Below, one piece after another: positions 18,401 to 25,419 of a stretch of 64,000 nucleotides of DNA (position 1 is the first letter of the stretch; each line of letters opens with the position of its first letter). This stretch comes from Rhodoferax lacus (GTDB lineage: Bacteria; Pseudomonadota; Gammaproteobacteria; Burkholderiales; Burkholderiaceae_C). The stretch lies in contig NZ_QFZK01000004.1 of the NCBI RefSeq assembly GCF_003415675.1, forward strand, positions 124,001 to 188,000. The letters run 5' to 3'. Below the pieces are notes generated by a model. The model was not told the origin of the DNA. It worked only from the letters and a program-made list of their open reading frames with translations, and ran no database searches. A program made the position numbers and the translations under genes.

Positions 18401-18573
18401 ACCGCAACATGATTGGCGCCGTGGTCGGCGTGCAGCCCTTTGGTGGTGAAGGCTTGAGCGGCACCGGCCCCAAGGCCGGTGGCCCGCACTACCTGTACCG
18501 CTTCTGCGCCGAGCAGACCATCACCGTGAACACCACCGCTGCGGGCGGCAACGCGGCGCTGCTGGCGCGCTAA
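15466..18573 (+). CDS. putA: Bifunctional proline dehydrogenase / P5C dehydrogenase PutA
   Basis: Oxidises proline to glutamate in two steps with FAD and NAD. 1035 aa: helical arm and linker (1-210), ProDH barrel beginning at YSYDMLGE (about 215) with RLVKGAYWDAEIK near 365, and P5CDH with the catalytic-Cys loop GQRCSALR and LIAETGGINAM. There is no N-terminal ribbon-helix-helix domain, so it is bifunctional rather than trifunctional. The start is a TTG with AGGAG 7 nt upstream and no better in-frame ATG. Oddity: residues about 188-213 are encoded by a G/C-palindromic repeat inserted in frame just before the barrel. A RidA-family gene follows. Confidence 0.96.
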   Translation: MLIHSQLPSPYRSESEVVARHLQVVTTGLDWAAAARAATPWVQSVRDNPPPFWAMESLLREYPISSAEGLALMRLAEALLRVPDAETAIALTADQLGRADFEGSSDKVLSRLSSTAIALSKHFLPDPQTGQGPQAEPGLMAKLGAKTVVAATLRAVQLLGRQFVLGQTMAEAMQEADSARKQHHASVAPLGRPEAQQPPGGAATTRSAGAWGLTYSYDMLGEGARTDADALRYLDSYTKAITFIASHTDSSRAPERNDGISIKLSALHPRYEDAQSQRVMDELVPRVWSLCELAARANINLTIDAEEVDRLELSLDVFAALLQRVAQHCPEWSGFGLALQSYQTRSLELIEHLTTLARSLKVRLMCRLVKGAYWDAEIKRAQELGLPTYPVFTHKHHTDVSYLACARRLLDAPDAIYPQFATHNAATIAAILQMAARTGGPFELQRLHGMGEGVYREVLKNPTVSCRVYAPVGAHRDLLAYLVRRLLENGANSSFVHQMADESVNMQELLISPLRLEPQPSLPLPIDLFGTHAGARKNSTGLDLTVPAMRAPLLAALQSTAVPAVATANVAEVAKAFQASQASFAAWSHTDVAARATILRRAADAMLADTPSLCAILVKEAFKTWGDAVSEVREAVDFLRYYADEAERIMQPIAMPQVHGATAAAYTYGVTGETNTLRLTARGVWVCISPWNFPLAIFAGQVAAALATGNTVLAKPAEQTPGVALAAVRLLHAAGVPADALQLLHGTGETVGAALVAQPGVAGVVFTGSTQVAKIIQRALAAKDGAIVPLIAETGGINAMVVDSSALPEQVVDAVGMSAFRSAGQRCSALRLLCVHASIADGVIEMVQGAARELVSGNPADLSTDVGPVIDREAYDNIQRQIARLTKEAKVVVQPAANEQSALPNLIAPHAFEVNSIADVQAEIFGPVLQIVRWSGDPSEVVAQINALGYGLTFGIQTRIDSRAQALAHAAHIGNVYINRNMIGAVVGVQPFGGEGLSGTGPKAGGPHYLYRFCAEQTITVNTTAAGGNAALLAR
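16029..16106. repeat. Palindromic repeat inserted in frame in putA
   Basis: About 78 bp with a G/C-run palindrome (GCCCCCC next to GGGGGGGC, 16056-16070) and a right part ending GGGAGCGTGGGGGCT. It encodes a Gly/Pro/Ala-rich segment absent from the normal PutA linker. From memory this resembles a dispersed intergenic repeat common in Comamonadaceae genomes. No second copy occurs in this window. Boundaries are approximate. Confidence 0.55.
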
Positions 18574-18615
18574 GGACGATACTCAGGGCCACCTCTTGCT
18601 CAGGGAAAGCACGCC

Positions 18616-18996
18616 ATGGCCCGTGAAATCATCTTCAGCGCAGACGCGGCCAAGCCACCGCCCACCTACAGCCAGGCCGTCAAGGCGGCCGGGCTGGTGT
18701 TTGTGTCGGGCACCGGGCCCTATGACGCGCAGAGCGGGGCCATCGTGGGCGACACCATCCAGGAGCAGACGCGCCAGTGCCTGCGCAATATCTCGGCCAT
18801 TCTGGCTGCAGCGGGCAGCTCGCTCTCCCAGGTGGTGAGCGCCACCGTGATCCTGCTGGACGAGTCCGACTTTGCCGGCATGAACGAAGAATGGCTGCAG
18901 TGGTTCCCCCAGGACCCGCCGGCACGCCAGGCCGCCAAACTGCCGGTGCGTGTGCCCGGCCTGCGTATTTCGATTGCAGCCATCGCCCAAGCCTGA
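18616..18996 (+). CDS. RidA/YjgF family protein
   Basis: 126-aa chorismate-mutase-like trimeric fold. Family members hydrolyse reactive enamine/imine intermediates to ketoacids and ammonia. The C-terminal VRVPGLRISIAAIA carries the conserved Arg that binds the carboxylate, and FVSGTGPYDAQSG is the usual second strand/turn. It lies 42 nt after putA on the same strand. A deaminase beside proline catabolism is plausible because the P5C/imine pool is reactive, but that link is inference. The subgroup (Rid1-7) cannot be set confidently. Confidence 0.92.
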   Translation: MAREIIFSADAAKPPPTYSQAVKAAGLVFVSGTGPYDAQSGAIVGDTIQEQTRQCLRNISAILAAAGSSLSQVVSATVILLDESDFAGMNEEWLQWFPQDPPARQAAKLPVRVPGLRISIAAIAQA

Positions 18997-19007
18997 GGGG
19001 GGTGGTT

Positions 19008-19559
19008 TCAAGCGGCAGGTGCAACGCCTAGCCCCGTCACATGAAACCGGGTGCTCACCGGTGGCGGGTGCTGCAGGGTTTGCTGCACCACGCAGCAGCG
19101 CTCGGCAGCGCTTTGCAGGCTGGCCAGCAAGCGCGGCGGCGTGCCTTCAGCCACGGCCAGGTGGACGTCACAGGCCATGGACTGAAAGCCCGTGGGCACT
19201 TCGGCGTCCATGCCCAAAGCCCCGCGCACATCCACATTGGCCGTTACCCGCACCTCCAGCGCCGTGATCACCACGCCCAGGCGGTTGGCCACCATGCGCA
19301 GGGCCGAGTCCTGGCAGGCCGCAAGGGCCGCGCACAGCAGGTCCCCAGGGGTTGGGGCATCGTGCGGCCCGCCCAGGGCGCGGTGTACGCCCATGGGAAC
19401 CCACACGCCGCAGCCGTCCATGGGCGTCACCTGCGAATGAAAGGGGTCGGCGGTGTTGGGCCCGCAGCTGCGCGCATGGTCGGTCACCAGCGCCAGCGCG
19501 GGGTTCTCCAGGTAGAGCTTGCGCAGTGCGGCCTGCGCCTCGCGCACAAGGGAGGCCAT
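19008..19559 (-). CDS. OsmC family protein (first of two)
   Basis: 183-aa OsmC/Ohr-fold protein, a family of dimeric thiol peroxidases acting on organic hydroperoxides, often of unknown substrate. The two Cys positions of the fold are visible in LAACQDSALRM and AERCCVVQQTL. A longer open frame upstream is a shadow of the methyltransferase gene; the ATG at 19559 (MASLVREAQ) begins the conserved fold and lies 2 nt after the methyltransferase stop, so the two are co-translated. A second OsmC-family gene lies at 20657, divergent from this pair. Confidence 0.88.
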   Translation of the reverse strand: MASLVREAQAALRKLYLENPALALVTDHARSCGPNTADPFHSQVTPMDGCGVWVPMGVHRALGGPHDAPTPGDLLCAALAACQDSALRMVANRLGVVITALEVRVTANVDVRGALGMDAEVPTGFQSMACDVHLAVAEGTPPRLLASLQSAAERCCVVQQTLQHPPPVSTRFHVTGLGVAPAA

Positions 19560-19561
19560 GC

Positions 19562-20374
19562 TCAGCGCCGTGTCACCACGATTTCGAGGTATTCGCTGGG
19601 CACCACCAGGGTGCCGGGGCCGCCGCTGTTCATGCGCTGCAGCAGCGCGGTGAGGTCCTGCTCCAGGGCCAGCGCGCCCTCGGGCGGCAGAGCGGCAAAG
19701 GCCTTGTGTACCGGCCCGTACCAGGTGCGAAACACCTCGATGAAATGCGCCGCCGAGCGGTAGCGGAAGTTGAACACCAGGGGCTTGGCCTGGATGCTGG
19801 CCGCCGAACTGCCAAACAGCGCCTCCAGCTGCGCCACCACGCCCCAGCGCGAAGGCGGCTGCAGGCCCGCGGGCGGGGGCAGGTGTCGCCCCAGGGTCTT
19901 GAACACCTGGCCGATGAACCCTTCCGGTGTCCAGTTGGCCATGCCGATGCGCCCACCGGGGCGGCACACGCGCAGCATTTCCGTGGCGGTGCGGGCCTGG
20001 TCGGGCGCAAACATGGCGCCAAAGGTGGACAGCACCGCATCAAAGCTGGCGTTGGCAAAAGGCAGGGCCTCGGCATCGGCCAGCTGGAAGTCAATGGTCA
20101 GGCCTTCGGCCTGGGCCCGTGCCGCGCCGTGCTCCAGCAGGCTGCCCACATAGTCGGTCGAGGTCACCTTGCAACCGCGCCGCGCGGCCGCCAGGCTGGC
20201 ATTGCCGTTGCCTGCGGCCACATCCAGCACGCGCTCGTCGCAGCACAGGTTGCAGGCCTCCGCCAGCGACTCGCCGACGATTTGCAGGGTGGTGCCTATC
20301 ACGGCGTAGTCGCCACTGGCCCAGGCCGTTTGTTGGCGGGTTTTGATGGCCGAAAAATCGATTGCGGTGTCCAT
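19562..20374 (-). CDS. Class I SAM-dependent methyltransferase
   Basis: 270 aa. SAM-binding motif I is VLDVAAGNGNASLAAARRG (about 49-67), the acidic loop STDYVGSLLE follows, then DAEALPFANASFDAVLSTFG and the post-motif RVCRPGGRIGMANW. The overall look is UbiE/Coq5-like, acting on an unknown small molecule. It is flanked by OsmC-family genes on both sides, which suggests an oxidant or electrophile detoxification locus, but the substrate is unknown. Four tandem 12-13 bp repeats lie just upstream of its ribosome site (AAGGA). Confidence 0.9.
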   Translation of the reverse strand: MDTAIDFSAIKTRQQTAWASGDYAVIGTTLQIVGESLAEACNLCCDERVLDVAAGNGNASLAAARRGCKVTSTDYVGSLLEHGAARAQAEGLTIDFQLADAEALPFANASFDAVLSTFGAMFAPDQARTATEMLRVCRPGGRIGMANWTPEGFIGQVFKTLGRHLPPPAGLQPPSRWGVVAQLEALFGSSAASIQAKPLVFNFRYRSAAHFIEVFRTWYGPVHKAFAALPPEGALALEQDLTALLQRMNSGGPGTLVVPSEYLEIVVTRR

Positions 20375-20386
20375 GGTGGTGAGTCC

Positions 20387-20435
20387 TTGAAAGGGTGGTT
20401 GAAAGGGATGGTTGAAAGAGTGGCTGAAAGGGGTG
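20387..20435. repeat. Four tandem 12-13 bp repeats in the methyltransferase leader
   Basis: Consecutive units of the type TTGAAAGGGTGG (20387-20398, 20399-20411, 20412-20423, 20424-20435) with single-base differences and one 13-bp unit. They lie 13-61 bp upstream of the methyltransferase ATG, inside the leader. The rest of the gap up to 20656 holds no gene. It must contain the divergent promoters of the methyltransferase and the second OsmC gene. Confidence 0.8.
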
Positions 20436-20656
20436 AGGGCAGTGTGCTGTCAGGCCTGCCGGTCTGTCCTGCCCGGGCGTCGCGCGCCATTGGCCCAGCG
20501 TCCGCCGCTGGCATGAGGCATAGGCTGCAGTTGTCCGGGCGTCCGGATTTGCTGCGCTTTCATCCGGATGGCATGCGCGCATCCGTTGGTGCATGGCAGG
20601 TCTATGCCCGCAGCACCCAAAATGCCAGAATCAACACCATTCAGGGAGAACCCGCC

Positions 20657-21196
20657 ATGTCACTTCAGGCCATTGCAGCAGCGGTCGCACGCGTCAAGGC
20701 AGCCTTCACACGGCGCCCCGAGGCGGGCGTGCACGACGACGGCCCCGCCACAGCGCGCTGGGTATCGGCCAGCCGCGTGGTGGTGCGCAACCCCGACGGG
20801 CTGGAGGTCATTACCGATATGCCGGTGGAGTTGGGCGGCAGCGGCGGCCAGTTCACGCCGGGCTGGCTGATGCGCGCCGGCATGGCTTCCTGTGCCGCCA
20901 CCTCCATCACGCTGGCCTGCGCCAGCCAGGGCGTGGCGCTCACCGCACTGCAGGTGGATGTGGCCAGCCGCTCCGATGCCCGTGGGCTGTTGGGCATGGC
21001 CGGGGCTGACGGGGCCACGGTGTATGCCGGCCCGTTTGATGTGGTCTTGCGCGTCAGCCTGTCGGCCGCGGGTGCCACGCCAGAGGATCTGCAGGCGCTG
21101 GTGCAAAAGTGCCTGGGCCACTCCCCCGTACCCTGTGCGATGGCCACGGCCACACCGTTTGACCTGCAGGTGCGGATCATGGACGCCGCCCTGTAG
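20657..21196 (+). CDS. OsmC family protein (second)
   Basis: 179-aa OsmC/Ohr-fold protein. The core is recognisable from LGGSGGQFTPGWLMRAGMASC, a typical OsmC helix with the first Cys, and a C-terminal KCLGHSPVPCAM with the second. The long frame that extends upstream is antisense to the methyltransferase; the ATG at 20657 has AGGGAGA upstream. It is followed after 5 nt by an AraC regulator. It is divergent from the methyltransferase-OsmC pair, so two OsmC-fold proteins flank one methyltransferase. Confidence 0.88.
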   Translation: MSLQAIAAAVARVKAAFTRRPEAGVHDDGPATARWVSASRVVVRNPDGLEVITDMPVELGGSGGQFTPGWLMRAGMASCAATSITLACASQGVALTALQVDVASRSDARGLLGMAGADGATVYAGPFDVVLRVSLSAAGATPEDLQALVQKCLGHSPVPCAMATATPFDLQVRIMDAAL

Positions 21197-21201
21197 AGGC
21201 C

Positions 21202-22158
21202 ATGGACGCCCTGTCGGAAACCCTGCGCGTGGTGCGCCTGATAGGCGCCATCTTCATCAACGGCCGCTTCACCGCGCCCTGGTGCTACCAGTCCCCGCAT
21301 GCCGACTACGCCGCGCCCTTTCTGGAGCCGGGCGCCGAGCGCGTGGTGATCTTCCACATGATCACCGAAGGCGCGTGCTATGTGGAGATGGCGGGCCAGG
21401 CGCCGCTGCACCTGCAGGCCGGTGACGCGGTGATCTTCCCCCAGGGCGATGCGCACCGCATGTGCTCGCAGCCCGGCGTGCCCGCAGCCACCGGGGCCCG
21501 GCTGGACGTGGTGCTGTCCAAGCGCCCGCGCCAGCTGGCCTACGGCGGGGGCGGTGCGGTCACGCGCCTGGTGTGCGGCTACCTGGCGTGCGATGCGCGC
21601 TTGGCCCGCATGCTGCTGGCGGGCCTGCCGCCGGTGGTCAAGGTGGATGTGCGCGGCTCCAGCGCGGGGGCCTGGCTGGAGGCCTCGCTGCGCTATGCGC
21701 TCAGCGAAGCACGCTCGCCGCGCCCGGGCGGCATGGGGGTGCTGGCCAAGCTCTCCGAGGTGCTGTTTATTGAGGTGCTGCGCATCTACATGAACGCCAA
21801 CGCCCCGGGTCGCACCGGCTGGCTGGCCGGTGTGGGCGACCGCATTGTGGGCGCGGCGCTGGCCGCGTTGCACAAGAACCCGGCCCAGGCCTGGACGCTG
21901 GAGAGCCTGGCCAGCGAGGCCGGTACCTCGCGCTCGGTGCTGGCCGAACGCTTCCAGCTGATTGTGGGCATGGCGCCCATCCAGTACCTCACGCAGTGGC
22001 GCATGCTGTTGGCAGCCAACCTGCTCACCGCCAGCAACGCGCCGCTGATCCGCATTGCCGAAGAGGTGGGCTACCAGACCGATGCCGCCTTCAGCCGCGC
22101 CTTCAGCCGCGAGTACGGCCTGCCACCGGCCAAGTGGCGGCGTGGCCTGCGAACTTGA
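21202..22158 (+). CDS. AraC-family regulator with cupin sensor domain
   Basis: 318 aa. An N-terminal cupin-6-type sensor (about 10-190: GAERVVIFHMITEGACYVEM, then LQAGDAVIFPQGDAHRM) is followed by a C-terminal double helix-turn-helix (about 215-315, PIQYLTQWRMLLAANLL and IAEEVGYQTDAAFSRAF). This architecture is typical of regulators next to OsmC-fold or oxidoreductase genes. It lies 5 nt after the second OsmC gene, so it is probably co-transcribed and controls the surrounding genes. Effector unknown. Confidence 0.92.
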   Translation: MDALSETLRVVRLIGAIFINGRFTAPWCYQSPHADYAAPFLEPGAERVVIFHMITEGACYVEMAGQAPLHLQAGDAVIFPQGDAHRMCSQPGVPAATGARLDVVLSKRPRQLAYGGGGAVTRLVCGYLACDARLARMLLAGLPPVVKVDVRGSSAGAWLEASLRYALSEARSPRPGGMGVLAKLSEVLFIEVLRIYMNANAPGRTGWLAGVGDRIVGAALAALHKNPAQAWTLESLASEAGTSRSVLAERFQLIVGMAPIQYLTQWRMLLAANLLTASNAPLIRIAEEVGYQTDAAFSRAFSREYGLPPAKWRRGLRT

Positions 22159-22219
22159 TGCATTTTTGCCAGCAGCCTACACTGGCCTTCCAATAAGACA
22201 GACAGGCAGAGGCAATTCC

Positions 22220-24478
22220 ATGACGGCACTCACACGCGTTCTAGACCGATTCAAGGTGCCGGGCGATTTGTGGGGCGGCTTTGCCTCCATGCTGGTGGCG
22301 CTGCCGGCCTCGGTGGGTTTTGGGGTTACTGTCTATTCGGCCATCAGCCCGCAGTACGCGGTGTTTGGTGCACTGGCCGGCATTCTGGGTGCCACCGCGC
22401 TGGGCCTGATTGCCCCCACCTTTGGCGGCACCGACCGGCTCATCAGCGCACCCTGTGCACCCGCAGCCGCCGTGCTCTCGGCCTTTGCCATCGAGCTGGT
22501 GCACCAGGGCACGGCACCGGCCAGCATCGTGCTGCTGCTTACCGTAATGGGCATGCTCACCGGCATGATCCAGATGTTCATCGGCTTCATGGGCGCGGGG
22601 CGGCTCATCAAGTACATCCCCTACACCGTGGTCAGCGGCTACCTGAGCGGCGTGGGCCTGATTATTGTGGGCAGCCAGATTCCGCACTTTGTGGGCGCCA
22701 GCTCTGATCTGCACTGGTGGCGCGCGCTCACCAGCCCAGAGACCTGGGATGGGCGCAGCCTCATCGTGGGCGGGGCCACGGTGGGCGCGGCCTTTGTGGC
22801 CCTGCGCGGCAAGCGCACCATACCGGCCACCATCGTGGGCATCTTGGCGGGCCTCCTGGCCTATGTGCTGCTGGCGCGCAATGACCCGACCATGCGCACC
22901 CTGGAAAACAACCCGCTGGTGCTGGGCGCCCTGGGTGCCACGGGTGAGGGCTATCTGCAAACCATCACCAGCCGCTGGACCGATATTGGCGAGCTGCGCC
23001 TGTCGCAAATCGCCGCCCTGTTGGGCAGCGCGCTCACGCTGGCAGCACTCCTGTCCATCGACACCCTCAAGACCTGCGTGGTCATCGACCAGATGACGCG
23101 CACACGTCACGAGCCCAACCGCGAGCTGCTGGCGCAGGGCCTGGCCAACATCGCCTCCTCGGCTGTGGGTGGCATGCCCGGGGCGGGCACCATGGGCGCC
23201 ACCATGGTCAACCTCTCCAGTGGTGCGCAGACGCGCGTGTCCGGCGTCATCGAGGGCGTGTTGGCCTTGCTGGCTGCGCTGCTGCTGAGCCAGTTCATTG
23301 CATGGGTGCCAGTGGCCACGCTGGCGGGCATCCTGATCGTGGTGGGCCTGCGCATGATAGACACCAAGCCCCTGCGCTTTTTGGAGTCGCGTGCCACCGT
23401 GTTTGACTTTGCCGTGGTGCTGGTGGTGGTGGCCTGCGCGCTGACGGTGGGGCTGATTGCTGCCTCGGCCACCGGCGTGGCCCTGTCCATTCTGCTGTTT
23501 GTGCGCGAGCAGGTGGGTGGCAGTGTGGTGCGCCACAAGACCTTTGTCAGCCAGCGCTCCAGCACCTGGTACCGCCCCGAGGACGAGATGCGCCTGATCG
23601 CCCAGCAGGGCGACAGGGCGGTGATCTTCGAGCTGCAGGGCAGCCTGTTCTTTGGCACCACCTACGAGCTCTACACGCTTCTGGAGCCCGAGCTCAAGAC
23701 GCGCGACTATGTCATCCTGGACCTGCGCCGCGTGCAGTCGGTGGACATCACCGCGGCCAACATGCTGGGCAATGCACGCGACCTGTTGCGCGAGCGCGGC
23801 AAACTGCTGCTGCTCAGCCATGTGCGCGAGCAGTTGCCCAACGGGCGCAACCTGCGCGAGTTCCTGATACAGACCGGGTTGATCGAGCCTGATGTGCCTG
23901 TGCCCGCATTGCTGGGCGCCCAGGCGCCAGAGCCACAGGGCACGGTGCGCGTGTTCAAGGACCTGCCCGCCGCCATTGAGTGGGTGGAAGACCGCATCGT
24001 CAGCCAGATCGTGCGCCCGCAGGACAGCCAGGCGGCACTGACCCTGCAGGAAATGCAGATGTTCAAGGACCACCGCGACGACACCATGGCCGACCTGGAG
24101 GCCAGCCTGCAGCAGCGAAGCTTCAAGGCCGGCGAGACCATTTACGCCATTGGCGACCAGGTGCCCGAGCTGTTCCTGATCCGCAGTGGCGAGGTGCGCA
24201 TCACCGCCCCGATTGCCGCCAGCCGCCAGGTGCACCACATCGCCACCTATGGACGTGGCGACTTCTTTGGCGGCATGTCCTTTCTGGACGAACTGGCGCG
24301 CAGTGAAAACGCCATCGCCCAGACCGACATCGAACTGTTCGCCCTGTCCTTGGAACAGTATGTGCGCCTGAGTGAGAACCACAAGAAGCTCTCGCTGCTG
24401 CTGATGACGGCCATCTCCCGCACCCTGGCGCAGCGGTTGCGCCACGCCGACGGCGAGCGCACGCTGCTGCACGCCTGA
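22220..24478 (+). CDS. SulP-type anion transporter with STAS and cyclic-nucleotide-binding domains
   Basis: 752 aa. About 11-12 membrane segments of the SulP/SLC26 fold (residues 15-440) are followed by a STAS domain (about 455-575; phosphosite region LDLRRVQSVDITAANML) and a C-terminal cNMP-binding domain (about 625-740; AGETIYAIGDQVPELFLIRSGEV, then GDFFGGMSFLDE). SulP proteins carry sulfate, bicarbonate or dicarboxylates; the substrate here is unknown. The added nucleotide domain suggests gating by cAMP or a related ligand, though its phosphate-binding cassette reads FGGMSFL rather than the canonical FGEXAL. The start at ATG 22220 has GGCAGAGG upstream. The upstream extension of the frame is antisense or noncoding. 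Confidence 0.93.
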   Translation: MTALTRVLDRFKVPGDLWGGFASMLVALPASVGFGVTVYSAISPQYAVFGALAGILGATALGLIAPTFGGTDRLISAPCAPAAAVLSAFAIELVHQGTAPASIVLLLTVMGMLTGMIQMFIGFMGAGRLIKYIPYTVVSGYLSGVGLIIVGSQIPHFVGASSDLHWWRALTSPETWDGRSLIVGGATVGAAFVALRGKRTIPATIVGILAGLLAYVLLARNDPTMRTLENNPLVLGALGATGEGYLQTITSRWTDIGELRLSQIAALLGSALTLAALLSIDTLKTCVVIDQMTRTRHEPNRELLAQGLANIASSAVGGMPGAGTMGATMVNLSSGAQTRVSGVIEGVLALLAALLLSQFIAWVPVATLAGILIVVGLRMIDTKPLRFLESRATVFDFAVVLVVVACALTVGLIAASATGVALSILLFVREQVGGSVVRHKTFVSQRSSTWYRPEDEMRLIAQQGDRAVIFELQGSLFFGTTYELYTLLEPELKTRDYVILDLRRVQSVDITAANMLGNARDLLRERGKLLLLSHVREQLPNGRNLREFLIQTGLIEPDVPVPALLGAQAPEPQGTVRVFKDLPAAIEWVEDRIVSQIVRPQDSQAALTLQEMQMFKDHRDDTMADLEASLQQRSFKAGETIYAIGDQVPELFLIRSGEVRITAPIAASRQVHHIATYGRGDFFGGMSFLDELARSENAIAQTDIELFALSLEQYVRLSENHKKLSLLLMTAISRTLAQRLRHADGERTLLHA

Positions 24479-24534
24479 CCCATGATTCGGCTGCCGCCGA
24501 TACCACGCAGCCCGGGCCGTTTACAGTTAGGTCC

Positions 24535-25386
24535 ATGTCCACCTTGAGCCCCCCCTTTGCGCAGGAATTGCTGGATGCCATCGACCGCATGCATGCCTTT
24601 CCTGCCAGCGTGCAAAGCATACTGCGGCTCACGCGTGACGCGGGCATGGCGCCGCGCGATCTGGTGGACGTGATTCAGCGCGACCCTGTCATCACCATCA
24701 AGGTCTTGCGGGTGGTCAACTCGGCCTATTACAGCCTCTCCAAGCCCATGACGTCGGTCGATCATGCGGTCGTTTTCCTGGGTTTCAACACCATCAAGAA
24801 CCTGGCCCTGAGCATCGCCGCTCTGGGTTTGGCGCCAGCGCATCTGCATGCGGCTTTTGACAAGAAGGCCTACCTGCAACACTCGTTGGCAACGGCGGCC
24901 ATTGCGCGGCGTTTGGGCGCGCGCTTCCCGCAGCCCGAGTCCAACGACTTTTTCATCGGTGGCCTGCTGCATGACTTCGGCAAGATCGTGCTGGCGCAGG
25001 TCATCCCCGAGCAGTTCAACAAGGCACTGGAATATGGGCTCTGGCATGGCGTGTCGCTACACAGCGCCCTGATGGAGGTCACAGGCATTGACCAGTCCGA
25101 GGTGGGCGCCATGCTGCTGGAGCACTGGCAGTTTCCGGCCGATCTGGTGGACGGCATACGCCACCAGTATGTGCGTGACGCCAGCGCGCCAGTGCTGTCG
25201 GTCTGCATCCAGGCCGCCAACCAGATGTGCAAGCGCAAGGGCATGGACTTCGCTGCCAGCGACGCAGCGCTTGCCCTGTCTGCCCCTATGGAGCAGGCTT
25301 TAGGCGGTACACTGGATTCCATCATGGACTCGCTTGGCGACATGTCCCAAATCCTGCACGAAGTCACGCAGTTTTCAGACCTGTGA
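24535..25386 (+). CDS. HDOD-domain signalling protein (first)
   Basis: 283 aa, one HDOD domain (about 15-210), a relative of HD phosphohydrolases used as an output or adaptor in bacterial signalling. The segment GGLLHDFGKIVLAQ (about 140-153) retains the His-Asp pair that many HDOD proteins lose, so residual metal binding is possible. It is first of five consecutive rightward signalling genes (24.5-31.8 kb), 33 nt before the response regulator. No output domain is attached. Confidence 0.9.
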   Translation: MSTLSPPFAQELLDAIDRMHAFPASVQSILRLTRDAGMAPRDLVDVIQRDPVITIKVLRVVNSAYYSLSKPMTSVDHAVVFLGFNTIKNLALSIAALGLAPAHLHAAFDKKAYLQHSLATAAIARRLGARFPQPESNDFFIGGLLHDFGKIVLAQVIPEQFNKALEYGLWHGVSLHSALMEVTGIDQSEVGAMLLEHWQFPADLVDGIRHQYVRDASAPVLSVCIQAANQMCKRKGMDFAASDAALALSAPMEQALGGTLDSIMDSLGDMSQILHEVTQFSDL

Positions 25387-25419
25387 CAGGGCGCATGCTT
25401 GCATGGGGAGACAAATAAC

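Noticed and set aside
19352..20656. Long upstream extension of the second OsmC frame
   Set aside because: Antisense to the methyltransferase; the conserved fold and ribosome site support ATG 20657.
22241..24472. 743-codon minus-strand frame inside the SulP gene
   Set aside because: Antisense shadow; the plus strand shows SulP, STAS and nucleotide-binding motifs.
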